From Spirosoma aerolatum (GTDB taxonomy: Bacteria > Bacteroidota > Bacteroidia > Cytophagales > Spirosomataceae): DNA of 64,000 nt. The DNA is taken from assembly GCF_002056795.1 (NCBI RefSeq), contig NZ_CP020104.1, forward strand, positions 7,201,501 through 7,265,500, read 5' to 3'. The notes under the pieces were generated by a model. The model was not told the origin of the DNA. It searched no databases and was given only the letters and a program-made list of their open reading frames with translations. The position numbers and the translations under genes are program-made. Shown in pieces: positions 45,836-53,165 of the stretch (positions are counted from its first letter, which is position 1; the number at the start of each line of letters is the position of its first letter).

Positions 45836-46219
45836 ATGCATGACGGCAAGCGACTTGAACTAGCCACGGATATTTTGGCCAATCCTCGAAATCAGCGCCA
45901 AGAAGTACAGGCCTTACAGGATACGATTTATGTTGTTGGTGGTAAATGGCGATTGCCCATCATCAATTCGATTTGCAATGGAAACAAACGCTTCCGGGAG
46001 ATTGAACGAAGTATTCCTGGCATTACCACCCGTATGTTATCTCGGGAGTTAAAAGAGATGGAAGCTAATGGGTTGATTAAGCGAACGGTAACCCCTTCCA
46101 TACCGGTGGGTGTCGAATACAACTCAACCGAGTACTGCCATTCGTTTGGTGACATTATTCTAGAGATGATCAAATGGGGTAAGCAGCATCGGGAACGGCT
46201 AAAAAATCAGGATAGGTAA
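45836..46219 (+). CDS. HxlR-family transcriptional regulator
   Basis: A 127-residue winged-helix protein of the usual HxlR length. Typical sequences are VVGGKWRLPIINSICNGNKRFREIERSIPGITTRMLSRELKEMEANGLIKR. No zinc-binding or extra domain is present, although HxlR proteins often sense electrophiles through a cysteine; CNGNKRF holds one candidate (about residue 46). It is divergent from the SDR gene with palindromic sequence between them and probably controls that gene and itself. Confidence 0.93.
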   Translation: MHDGKRLELATDILANPRNQRQEVQALQDTIYVVGGKWRLPIINSICNGNKRFREIERSIPGITTRMLSRELKEMEANGLIKRTVTPSIPVGVEYNSTEYCHSFGDIILEMIKWGKQHRERLKNQDR

Positions 46220-46289
46220 TAACTTAATTTGTTGTGGAGAGCCTTCGAGTCCCAACAAGGTCATTCTCAAAAAAGGCTTCCTTAGGCAT

Positions 46290-46315
46290 AAAAAAAGCTC
46301 CCACTTAGGGGAGCT
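46290..46315 (-). terminator. Terminator of the small peptide gene
   Basis: Read on the minus strand, AAGCTCCC-c-taagt-GGGAGCTT is followed by seven Ts. It lies 22 bp after the stop of the 37-residue peptide gene and has no other minus-strand gene to serve. Confidence 0.8.
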
Positions 46316-46336
46316 TGCCGCTTCGGGGGAGCTCAG

Positions 46337-46450
46337 TTAGCGAGTTCGCATCCGATAAATCGTCCGGCCACGGAGACCCACTAAGGGGCCACCTACTTCA
46401 ATAATACGGGGCCGAGCCGGGCGGTTGATGTGCATTAATTTAGTGTTCAT
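46337..46450 (-). CDS. 37-residue arginine-rich peptide with own promoter and terminator
   Basis: The frame from the ATG at 46450 encodes MNTKLMHINRPARPRIIEVG and continues for 17 more residues to end RMRTR. It has ten arginines, no cysteines and a central GGPLVGLRG. A Bacteroidota-type promoter lies 27 bp upstream and a clean terminator follows. The frame opens further upstream, but the promoter would then fall inside the coding region. I do not recognise the family; antimicrobial, nucleic-acid-binding or toxin-like roles are all possible. Confidence 0.55.
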   Translation of the reverse strand: MNTKLMHINRPARPRIIEVGGPLVGLRGRTIYRMRTR

Positions 46451-46476
46451 TGTCTTTGTTGTTTGTGAATGTGCTA

Positions 46477-46508
46477 CAAAGATGAGGGGAAGTAACCAAG
46501 TCCGCAAA
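46477..46508 (-). promoter_or_regulatory. Promoter of the 37-residue peptide gene
   Basis: On the minus strand TTTG is followed after 20 bp by CATCTTTG, one base from the -7 consensus TAnnTTTG. The spacing is ideal and the predicted start leaves a leader of about 20 nt. Confidence 0.55.
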
Positions 46509-47122
46509 GAAAAACTGGTCAAGCGTCGATTTATGGGGATAAACCACTTAAAACGAACGATAAGTGGCGAGAAGTTAGAATTGACTTATTCTAATAAATA
46601 ACGCAATATAGTTTTGGCTTTTATCGTCTAAAATGAAGATGTAGGATTATTTCAGGAGGCCAAAAGAAAGCCAGACGACGAAAAAGTCACCTGGCTTTGG
46701 GTTTCGCTCTGTGTATAGTTCTAGACCCGCGTTCAAGTGAGTATAGGCTACTTCGAGCGAAATACACAAACTAAACTAGGGCTAAATGAAATTGTTTGAG
46801 AGTAGAGTGATCTTTTTACATTTCTAAAATTATGAAGGATTGCTTTTCAAACTGAGCATCCCATAGTTTTAGAAAACGAACCACGTATGTTACCAACTGG
46901 CGTTGATAGTTTATAAAACGTTCCGTCTCATTAAACGCTCCATCTTGAGACGAAGGAGCGTTTTCATGTATCTACTCGTTAATTCGGCGTGTCAGTAAAT
47001 AGTAAACTTGCCACAATTTAACGGGTAAAGTGTCAGGTGCAAGTCAAGAATAGGGCAATAAGCCACCTCCCACAGTAGGAAACACAAGTGTAACACTCTG
47101 TTATAAAAATACTTTTTGTGTT
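46509..47122. other. Intergenic region with one orphan terminator
   Basis: No credible open frame in about 600 bp. An intrinsic terminator lies at 46933-46964. The stretch 46925-46960 also contains one copy of the GCTCC/TGAGACG motif described in the findings. The last 150 bp are probably the ccmC promoter region. Confidence 0.5.
46933..46964 (+). terminator. Orphan intrinsic terminator
   Basis: AAACGCTCC pairs with GGAGCGTTT, followed by TC-rich sequence. No + gene lies upstream within 700 bp. It could end read-through from the regulator gene or an unannotated RNA. Confidence 0.6.
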
Positions 47123-47845
47123 ATGCTTAAGCATTGGTGGAAAGCCTTAACCATTCTGATTCTGGCCTATGTCTTCATCGCGGGGTTGATGAGCCCGGTG
47201 CCCAAATTGCCCATTTTACACGAAGCCATCCGCAATACATTCTTCCATCCCCCTCTTTGGATCGCCATGATGATCTTGCTGTTCGCATCGGCCATCATGG
47301 CGATCCGCTATCTAAGAAAAGGAAAGCTGGATGACGATCTTATTTCGGTTGAGCTGGCCAACACGGCTCTCTTATTTGGGGTGTTAGGCTGTATTACTGG
47401 CTCCGTGTGGGCCTATTTCGCTTGGGGCGATTTGTGGCCTAACGATCCTAAAACCAATGGAGTAGCCGTGGGCATGCTGTTGTACCTGGCCTATTTTGTG
47501 TTACGGGGGCCAGTGGATGATGAGATGCGTCGGGCCAGGATATCAGCCGTTTATAACATTTTTGCCTTTGCTGTTTTCATTCCGCTCATTCTCATCTTAC
47601 CCCGATTGACAGATTCATTGCATCCTGGTAACGGAGGGAATCCAGGGTTTAACCAATACGATGCCGATAATTCCATCAAGCGCATCATCAGACCCGCTTT
47701 TGTGGGCTTCACTTTACTGGGTTTTTGGATTACTCAGCTTCGGGTCAGATTACGCCGGTTGGAAACGCTGCTCGATGAGCAAGACGACCTGAACAAGGCC
47801 TCCACAAAGCAGTCATCCGATGTACAAAATACGCCAAACTTATAA
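47123..47845 (+). CDS. ccmC: Cytochrome c assembly protein CcmC/CcsA-like
   Basis: A 240-residue protein with six membrane helices. Key pieces are ILHEAIRNTFFHPPLWIAMM, GVLGCITGSVWAYFAWGDLWPNDPK (the tryptophan-rich haem-handling WxWD-like segment, here WAYFAWGDLWPNDPK), RARISAVYNIFAFAVFIPLI and the loop RLTDSLHPGNGG with its His. It matches Bacteroidota CcmC, which presents haem for cytochrome c maturation. The usual neighbours ccmB, ccmE and ccmF are not beside it. A CcmD-like gene follows. Confidence 0.88.
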   Translation: MLKHWWKALTILILAYVFIAGLMSPVPKLPILHEAIRNTFFHPPLWIAMMILLFASAIMAIRYLRKGKLDDDLISVELANTALLFGVLGCITGSVWAYFAWGDLWPNDPKTNGVAVGMLLYLAYFVLRGPVDDEMRRARISAVYNIFAFAVFIPLILILPRLTDSLHPGNGGNPGFNQYDADNSIKRIIRPAFVGFTLLGFWITQLRVRLRRLETLLDEQDDLNKASTKQSSDVQNTPNL

Positions 47846-47855
47846 ATAGCTTTTT

Positions 47856-48002
47856 ATGGATCAGTTAACGGAATTATTACGCCAGGATGGTAAGATATGG
47901 GTAGTTATAGCGGTGATGAGTATTGTCCTATTCGGCTGGTTAGTGTATCTGGTTGGGATTGGTCATCGAGTCAGTAAAATTAAGAAACGAACTCATAGTT
48001 AA
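47856..48002 (+). CDS. CcmD-like small membrane protein
   Basis: A 48-residue protein from the ATG at 47856, 10 bp after the ccmC stop. It has a short charged N-terminus (MDQLTELLRQDGKIW), one membrane helix (VVIAVMSIVLFGWLVYLVGI) and a basic tail (HRVSKIKKRTHS). Size, layout and position fit CcmD, which stabilises the haem-CcmE-CcmC complex; sequence alone would not prove it. Confidence 0.7.
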   Translation: MDQLTELLRQDGKIWVVIAVMSIVLFGWLVYLVGIGHRVSKIKKRTHS

Positions 48003-48193
48003 TGTTTCTCATAAAAGGCTCCAAAGTGAGACGAGGAAAGATTGACGTATCCGTATTTCGGGCGTTTTATAAAATGGTAGTACGGACATGGGCTAGTCAA
48101 TAAAATAAGTACCATTTACTCATATGTAAGAAGCTTAATGCCAATAGTTTAGTAGTATTAGTGGCTATCATAATCGTCTTAAACACTCATGTT

Positions 48194-50230
48194 ATGTCTA
48201 CCCATACTTCTACTCAGAGGCTCGGTTGGTTGATCGCCTTGTTGCTACTGGTCTGCTGGAATTTGCAGGCCGAGGATAGGCTTCCCTTAACTAAGACGCA
48301 TACAAGTCAGTCGACAACGTATTTTCATGAACCCAATACGGCTATCGTCCCCGCCCTCATCAGCCTGACGGCTACCGCTGGGGTGCCGTTTCAATACCAG
48401 TTACCGGCCTTACTGCCCTACATTAGCACGATTTACACCTCACCACAATTACCGGGTAATGGATTGAGCATATCTTACGAAACATTACCTCCATCCATCG
48501 TTGGTACACCAAACGCCACAGACGTGATGAACCTGACCATCAATGCCAATCTTACCGTAAACAGTCAGCCAGAATCGGCCTCTGTGGCTATTACCATCAC
48601 AGTTAATCCACCTACCCCCATCAGTCTGACGGCTACGGCTGGCGTGCCGTTTACCTATGAGATACCGGTTTTAATACACGAAAATAATGCGGGCTACACC
48701 TCGCCCCAGCTACCAGCTAATGGATTGGGGTTGTCTTATGATACCTATCCGCCTTCCATTAGTGGCACGCCCAACGCCACAGGAGTGATGAACTTAACCA
48801 TCAACTCGTCGAACATGTCGAATGGACAGTCGCATGCAGCCTGGGTACCCATCAGCATCACCGTTACGGACCCCACGCCCATCAGTCTAACCGCCACGGC
48901 GGGGGTGCCATTTACCTACCAAATACCTGTCCTATTGTCTTCTAACGGCACGTTCTACACCTCGCCCCAGCTACCAGCTAATGGATTGAGTACATCCTAT
49001 TTGACTTATCCCCCATCCATCGTCGGTACTCCTCTAGCCAGTGGAGTGATGAACCTGACTATTAACGCGTCGAATGGTCAGCCAGAATCGGCCTGGGTGC
49101 CCATTACTCTCACGGTTCATCCATCACCCACTAGCTTCGCCATTTCCACCATCAACCTGATCAGTTGTCAGCCGATTGATAACGCCCATCGACTGATCAA
49201 GTTGAACCCGGTATATACGGGCCTGACGGGCGAGAAGATTACCCTGGCTATTGCTTACGATAACTTCATCACCGATCAGCCTGGCCCCTATACCCTTCAG
49301 GTATCTACTAATCAGACCATTCTCACCTTTATCGCCCAACAAGGAAGCAACACGGCCATTTATAACTACCGCTGGCTGGATGCCTGTACGGTAGGGCCGT
49401 CCAATCAGCAACCGACTACGACCGGTATTCCCCCCCAAATGGCCCAGCCAGGGCAAGCCTATCAACTTAGCTTGGCTAACTACTTTGTCGATCCAGATGG
49501 AAATCCCTTAACATTTACCGTATCCGGCCTGCCCTCGCCCCTAACCCTAACTGGGACTATTATTAGTGGTACGCCCTCCGGCACAGGCAGTTTTCCCATC
49601 AGTGTAACGGCGGTTGATCCAGGAGGATTATTTATCTCGACTACTTTCCAACTCAGTGTGAATGGGATCACTCCACCCACTCAGTCCTTTGCGTTGGTTA
49701 GCGTGACCACGAGTGGCTGTCAGAATCTAGGGGGTACTCAACGGCAGGTAACGTTTACTCCGGAGTATACGGGACTGACGGGCGATCCGATCGTGCTGGC
49801 GATGACTAATGGCTACATCACCACCCAGGCTGGTCCTTACACCCAGACCTTATCGACTGACCAACCGCTGTTGACCCTGATTGCTCAGCAGGATGGGGCC
49901 ACCTCCGTCTACAATTACAACTGGCTTTCGGCTTGTGGTAGCAGTGCGCGTCGGGCGGGCGAGGAGCCTTCTCCATCCTTACAGGTGACGGTGTTGGGCA
50001 ATCCGGTGCAAGGTCAGCAGGTGGAGTTGGCGATTCAGGGCGTGGTCGGGCGTTGGGTGGAGGTATCGGTGCTGGATGCTCAAGGTCGCTCTGCTCATCA
50101 GCAACGGTTGGACTGGTCCCCGGATAGGGTGCGAGTCAGTGTTCCTTTAGGTGCGGGAATGGGTGTGCAGCTGGTGAAGGTACAGACTGCGCATCAATCT
50201 CAAACGGTGAAAGTCATCAAGATCCATTAA
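48194..50230 (+). CDS. T9SS-secreted surface protein with tandem immunoglobulin-like repeats
   Basis: The protein has 678 residues from the ATG at 48194. The signal peptide ends near WNLQAE. Three 87-residue repeats follow, each opening ISLTATAGVPF and containing SPQLP(A/G)NGL and SIVGTP, typical of putative-Ig (He_PIG) domains. Then come two copies of another module (YTGLTGEKITLAIAY / YTGLTGDPIVLAMTN...) around a cadherin-like domain. The C-terminus (LQVTVLGNPVQGQQVELAIQ...VKVIKIH) is a type A T9SS sorting domain. Probably a cell-surface adhesin or binding protein; the ligand is unknown. Confidence 0.88.
   Translation: MSTHTSTQRLGWLIALLLLVCWNLQAEDRLPLTKTHTSQSTTYFHEPNTAIVPALISLTATAGVPFQYQLPALLPYISTIYTSPQLPGNGLSISYETLPPSIVGTPNATDVMNLTINANLTVNSQPESASVAITITVNPPTPISLTATAGVPFTYEIPVLIHENNAGYTSPQLPANGLGLSYDTYPPSISGTPNATGVMNLTINSSNMSNGQSHAAWVPISITVTDPTPISLTATAGVPFTYQIPVLLSSNGTFYTSPQLPANGLSTSYLTYPPSIVGTPLASGVMNLTINASNGQPESAWVPITLTVHPSPTSFAISTINLISCQPIDNAHRLIKLNPVYTGLTGEKITLAIAYDNFITDQPGPYTLQVSTNQTILTFIAQQGSNTAIYNYRWLDACTVGPSNQQPTTTGIPPQMAQPGQAYQLSLANYFVDPDGNPLTFTVSGLPSPLTLTGTIISGTPSGTGSFPISVTAVDPGGLFISTTFQLSVNGITPPTQSFALVSVTTSGCQNLGGTQRQVTFTPEYTGLTGDPIVLAMTNGYITTQAGPYTQTLSTDQPLLTLIAQQDGATSVYNYNWLSACGSSARRAGEEPSPSLQVTVLGNPVQGQQVELAIQGVVGRWVEVSVLDAQGRSAHQQRLDWSPDRVRVSVPLGAGMGVQLVKVQTAHQSQTVKVIKIH
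48359..49141 (+). repeat. Three tandem 261-bp coding repeats
   Basis: Units start at 48359, 48620 and 48881, an exact 261-bp period. Stretches such as CCCCAGCTACCAGCTAATGG are identical in units two and three. Unit one is more diverged. Confidence 0.88.
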
Positions 50231-50240
50231 GCAAGGCGTT

Positions 50241-50300
50241 ATACGCTCCTGCACCACACCCATGGGAAGATCCTCTCGGGGTTGGTGTAGGAGCGTATTT
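50241..50300 (+). terminator. Terminator after the T9SS gene
   Basis: ATACGCTCCTGCACCACACC pairs with GGTTGGTGTAGGAGCGTAT (few mismatches) and is followed by TTTTAAGTTT. It lies directly after the stop codon. Confidence 0.85.
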
Positions 50301-50409
50301 TAAGTTTAAGCGAACAAAATAGACGGAAGTTACGCCGTATCAAAATACCCTCGTGGCTGTTGCACAACCCTGCTTAGGAATATAAATGGCCTTTTCTGTA
50401 TCTTCAGGG

Positions 50410-50605
50410 ATGCAAGGCCGAAAAGACTATACCGATAAATGCATTACCAATTTTCAGCTGTCCAGCCGCATCCCTGAGCACAACCTCTACCGCCGGTTAA
50501 AAGAGACGCTCGATCTGACTGCTCCGGCAGCCCGGCTTCATCTATGAGGCCACTAAACAGCTCTAGGGCCATACTGGCAACCCGTCGATTGACCCAGTCG
50601 TATTC
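50410..50605 (+). pseudogene. IS1182-family transposase, 5' fragment
   Basis: From ATG 50410 the frame reads MQGRKDYTDKCITNFQLSSR and on to RRLKETLDL, the N-terminus of an IS1182-type transposase. A 16-bp insertion (50519-50534) shifts the frame; without it the protein continues S-FIYEATKQL. A TAG at 50564 replaces the expected tyrosine codon before GHTGNPSIDPVVF. The reading stops at about 50605, where the IS110 element begins; the remainder resumes at 51868. Confidence 0.85.
50519..50534 (+). repeat. 16-bp hairpin mini-insertion, copy 1
   Basis: CTGCTCCGGCAGCCCG: arm CTGC, loop TCCG, arm GCAG (perfect pairing), tail CCCG. Removing it joins GATCTGA to GCTTC and restores Asp-Leu-Ser-Phe-Ile-Tyr in the transposase. 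Confidence 0.75.
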
Positions 50606-50623
50606 CGCTCCGATTTCTATGAT

Positions 50624-51631
50624 CTATGCAAGCGTTGAGACATAAGTTTTGTCATATTTCTCCTTTCGTCGAACCACTGCGTACACTCGGTGAATGAGCT
50701 TGTTTCGAATGGCATTTAATACTAACATTTTGTTCTTGCCTTCGGCCACTTTACGCTGGTAATAGGTACGCAGTTCCCCTTCCGTTCGTATGCATGACAT
50801 AGCCCCTAGATGGAACTACGCTTTCAAGCGTTTCCTGGCTTGATGACTAACTCTAGTCTTGCCCCGGATACTTGTTCCTGAGCGGTACTCGAAGGGGGCT
50901 ACTCCTGCGTGACAAGCCATTTGTTTAGGATCAGTAATCGTAGTCATCTCGTTCGTCACAACAATGATTTCTGTAGCGGTTGTCGAGCCAATACCAGGTA
51001 CAGAAACAATCCACTCAAAGAGTTCTTTAAGTCGGCCATCGTTTTGAATAAGTTTGTTGATCTGCTGTTCGATGGCCTTCTGTTCGTCCTTGAGGGCGAT
51101 TAATGACTTACGGGAGCTGCGCTGGAGTTGCTTTTGTAAAAGGGGATTGATAAATGAATCTTGTTCAGCTAGGGGACCAGCCAACAGATTATATGCTTGA
51201 ATAAGACGCTGGCGAGCAGCACTTAGAAACGCTAACTGCTGAATAACAGGGCGAGGAGGCTGCCACAGGCGAATTTGATCACGAAAACGATAAGCATATT
51301 CGGCAATGCGGTAAGCATCAACAGTGTCATTTTTACCCCGCTGCATACCACCCGCTTGCTTGATTTGCAGACTACTTTCCAGCCAAATCGGCAGTCGTAG
51401 TTTATGAAGAAATTCCAACAGATGCGCATTATATATTCCCGTGTGCTCCATGCAAAATACGACTTGAGTTATATCCCAACCCGGTACTGATTTCAGTTGG
51501 CGAAGGGCTAGTTTGATACCAGCCACCGTGTTTGGCGTGTGCAAATGGAGTAAGGAACCTTGTCGGTTGTAAACGGCCCAATCTAATGTAGCCTTGGCAA
51601 TGTCGATACCGATGTAGTGGAGAAAGTCCAT
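50624..51631 (-). pseudogene. IS110-family recombinase with internal amber stop
   Basis: From ATG 51631 the frame shows the DEDD-type domain: YIGIDIAKATLDW (Asp), FCMEHTGIYN (Glu) and KNDTVDAYRIAEYA (Asp, Asp). The C-terminal transposase_20 domain follows (SVPGIGSTTATEI; FEYRSGTSIRGKTRVSH with the serine region). TAG at 50816-50818 stops translation after 271 residues. The same frame continues for 64 codons with typical sequence (YYQRKVAEGKNKMLVLNAIR) to a TAG at 50624. One base change would restore about 335 residues. Confidence 0.85.
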
Positions 51632-51735
51632 AAAACAATTTAGTTTTGATCCATCAGTCAATCGAACCTGCCTTCACTCAAACCCTTGTAATGGGCCGCG
51701 AACCCGTCTTTCTATCTGAGTCGATGCAAGTTCAT

Positions 51736-51843
51736 CAGAGTGGGAACCTGAATCGGAGCATAGGTCTTTCCTCGGCGACCCGTTAGGTTAGCCCCACTCT
51801 GGTTGACTGCTGGCAACTTACCAATTCTTGGAAGATTACCAGC
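51736..51843 (-). ncRNA. Structured non-coding end of the IS110 element (bridge-RNA candidate)
   Basis: CAGAGTGGGAACCT (51736-51749) pairs with AGGTT (51785-51789) and CCCACTCTG (51793-51801), a 14-bp stem with a 3-nt bulge enclosing a 35-nt loop. A second hairpin follows (GCTGG...CCAGC, with inner CTT-CCAA/TTGG-AAG). It lies directly upstream of the recombinase, where IS110-group elements encode the bridge RNA that pairs with target and donor DNA. The assignment is inference from position and folding. Confidence 0.5.
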
Positions 51844-52089
51844 CCTCAAACCTAAAGGGCGGCCCGGTTTAAGTTCATGCTGATCGGTTGCCTGGAGAAT
51901 ATTACCTCTGACAGAAAGTTAGTCGAGCATTGCTCTCTGCGGTTGGATATGCTGTATTTCCTGGGCTATAACCTGGATGAGCCATTACCCTGGCACTCCA
52001 CATTGAGCCGTACCCGCCAACTCTACCCGGAAGCACTCTTTGAGTTACTATTTGACAAAGTATTCACTCTATGCGTGGCCAACAATATG

Positions 52090-52105
52090 ACGGTCCGCCG
52101 CTGCG
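52090..52105 (+). repeat. 16-bp hairpin mini-insertion, copy 2
   Basis: ACGGTCCGCCGCTGCG: arm ACGG, loop TCCG, arm CCGC (three pairs plus an A-C mismatch), tail TGCG. Removing it joins AACAATATG to GTGGCAGGT and restores Asn-Asn-Met-Val-Ala-Gly. Confidence 0.8.
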
Positions 52106-52394
52106 GTGGCAGGTCGGCGGGTTGCCATTGACTCAGCCCCGGTTAAAGCCAATGCGTCGATGGAACGACTGCTCGAAAAACAACCCAATTTACCTGGTCC
52201 TAGGCTGGTTCAGTCGGTTGAAAATCAGCATGAGTCAGTAACTTCTATAGCCACACTCAGCCCCCGTCAAGCTGCATCTGTAATTAGTGCTGCCGATCAA
52301 CCAGTTAAGACAGTTAAAAAAGCGCCAGCAAAACTTGAAGAGCGCACCAAAAACTCTAGGGGCTGGCAACGAAAAGGCCAAGTTACTCAGCAAC

Positions 52395-52410
52395 CGCAAC
52401 GGCGGACCGT
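52395..52410 (-). repeat. 16-bp hairpin mini-insertion, copy 3 (reverse orientation)
   Basis: On the minus strand it reads ACGGTCCGCCGTTGCG: arms ACGG/CCGT pair perfectly, tail TGCG. It differs from copy 2 by one base, which repairs that copy's mismatch. Removing it joins AGCAAC to AAAACCCAT and gives Ser-Asn-Lys-Thr-His-Tyr. Confidence 0.8.
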
Positions 52411-52459
52411 AAAACCCATTACAGTCCTGCCGATCCCGATGCCCGTATTTCCATCAAGC

Positions 52460-52475
52460 CGCAGCGGCGGACCGT
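52460..52475 (-). repeat. 16-bp hairpin mini-insertion, copy 4 (reverse orientation)
   Basis: On the minus strand it is identical to copy 2 (ACGGTCCGCCGCTGCG). Removing it restores Ile-Lys-Pro-Gly-Lys-Ala-Arg, a conserved IS1182 stretch. Confidence 0.8.
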
Positions 52476-52922
52476 CGGGCAAAGCTCGTAAACTCAATTA
52501 CCATTGTAGCTTGGCGGTTGATACCGCCGAAGGCGTCATCAGTCATGTGCAGGCCGATTTTGCCGATGGTCGAGATAGCCAGAACCTACCTGACATTACC
52601 TTGAAGCTTCAACAACGGTTGGCTCATAATGAGCTACGCCTTGAAGAAATACTGGCTGATACTGGCTACTCCAATAGTGCTAATTATGCTTTACTGGAAG
52701 GGTGGAACATCACCGGATGGATACCTGTCTTCGGTCACTATAAATCCCAAATCGAAGGCTTTTCCTATCATCCTCAAGCAGATCACTTTACCTGCTCGGT
52801 GGGCAAGCATTTAGTGTTTAAGACGTTTGACAAGAACGAGGATGGGGGCTGGCTGAAGGTGTATCGAGCAGCTTATCAAGACTGTCAACAGTGCCCCCTC
52901 AAATCCAGCTGCGTTCCCAAGA

Positions 52923-52938
52923 GGTGGTCCGCCACCGC
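52923..52938 (+). repeat. 16-bp hairpin mini-insertion, copy 5
   Basis: GTGGTCCGCCACCGCG: arms GTGG/CCAC pair perfectly, loop TCCG, tail CGCG. It differs from copy 2 at four positions, all transitions. Removing it reads CVPKRQCRQIIRTAYD. Confidence 0.7.
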
Positions 52939-53165
52939 GGCAATGCCGCCAAATTATTCGGACGGCCTATGATCCCTTCTATCGTCGAGCCTTGGTGGAG
53001 ATTTCGGAGATAGAGACCATCTGATTTCGGTACAAGCTGACCACCCGATTCCGCGACTAATTGACCAGGTGATTTCGGCCTAAACTGACCACCTCGTCTT
53101 GATGAAAAGCTGGCTGTAGAAGTACCCATACTTTTGGAAGATGAACTACCAACTTCCAAACCCGT

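Larger units (their letters stand above)
50606..51867 (-). mobile_element. IS110-family insertion sequence
   Basis: A 1262-bp insertion that splits the IS1182 transposase between two phenylalanine codons (GTATTC | TTTAAG). No target duplication or long inverted repeats are seen, as expected for IS110. It carries one recombinase gene on the minus strand and about 235 bp of non-coding DNA upstream of it, which folds strongly (see 51736-51843). The ends are inferred from where the host frame resumes and may be off by a few bases. Confidence 0.8.
51868..52995 (+). pseudogene. IS1182-family transposase, 3' part, broken by mini-insertions
   Basis: The frame resumes FKFMLIGCLENITSDRK and gives the central DDE-type domain (LPWHSTLSRTRQLYP; VAIDSAPVKANASM; HCSLAVDTAEGVISHVQADFADGRDS; DTGYSNSANYALL). 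Four 16-bp insertions (52090, 52395, 52460, 52923) each shift the frame by one. A further single-base slip in an A-run near 52350 is also needed to reach LGAGNEKAKLLSNKTHYSP. The last restored sequence is RTAYDPFYRRAL; the C-terminal 70 or so residues are gone where the IS21 element begins. Confidence 0.85.

Noticed and set aside
50816..51631. IS110 recombinase as an intact 271-residue protein
   Set aside because: The frame after the TAG continues with 64 codons of typical family sequence, so the short form is probably truncated.
52106..52972. Stand-alone 288-residue transposase gene
   Set aside because: The frame only stays open because several 16-bp insertions and a slip cancel; parts of it are read in the wrong frame (52350-52478).
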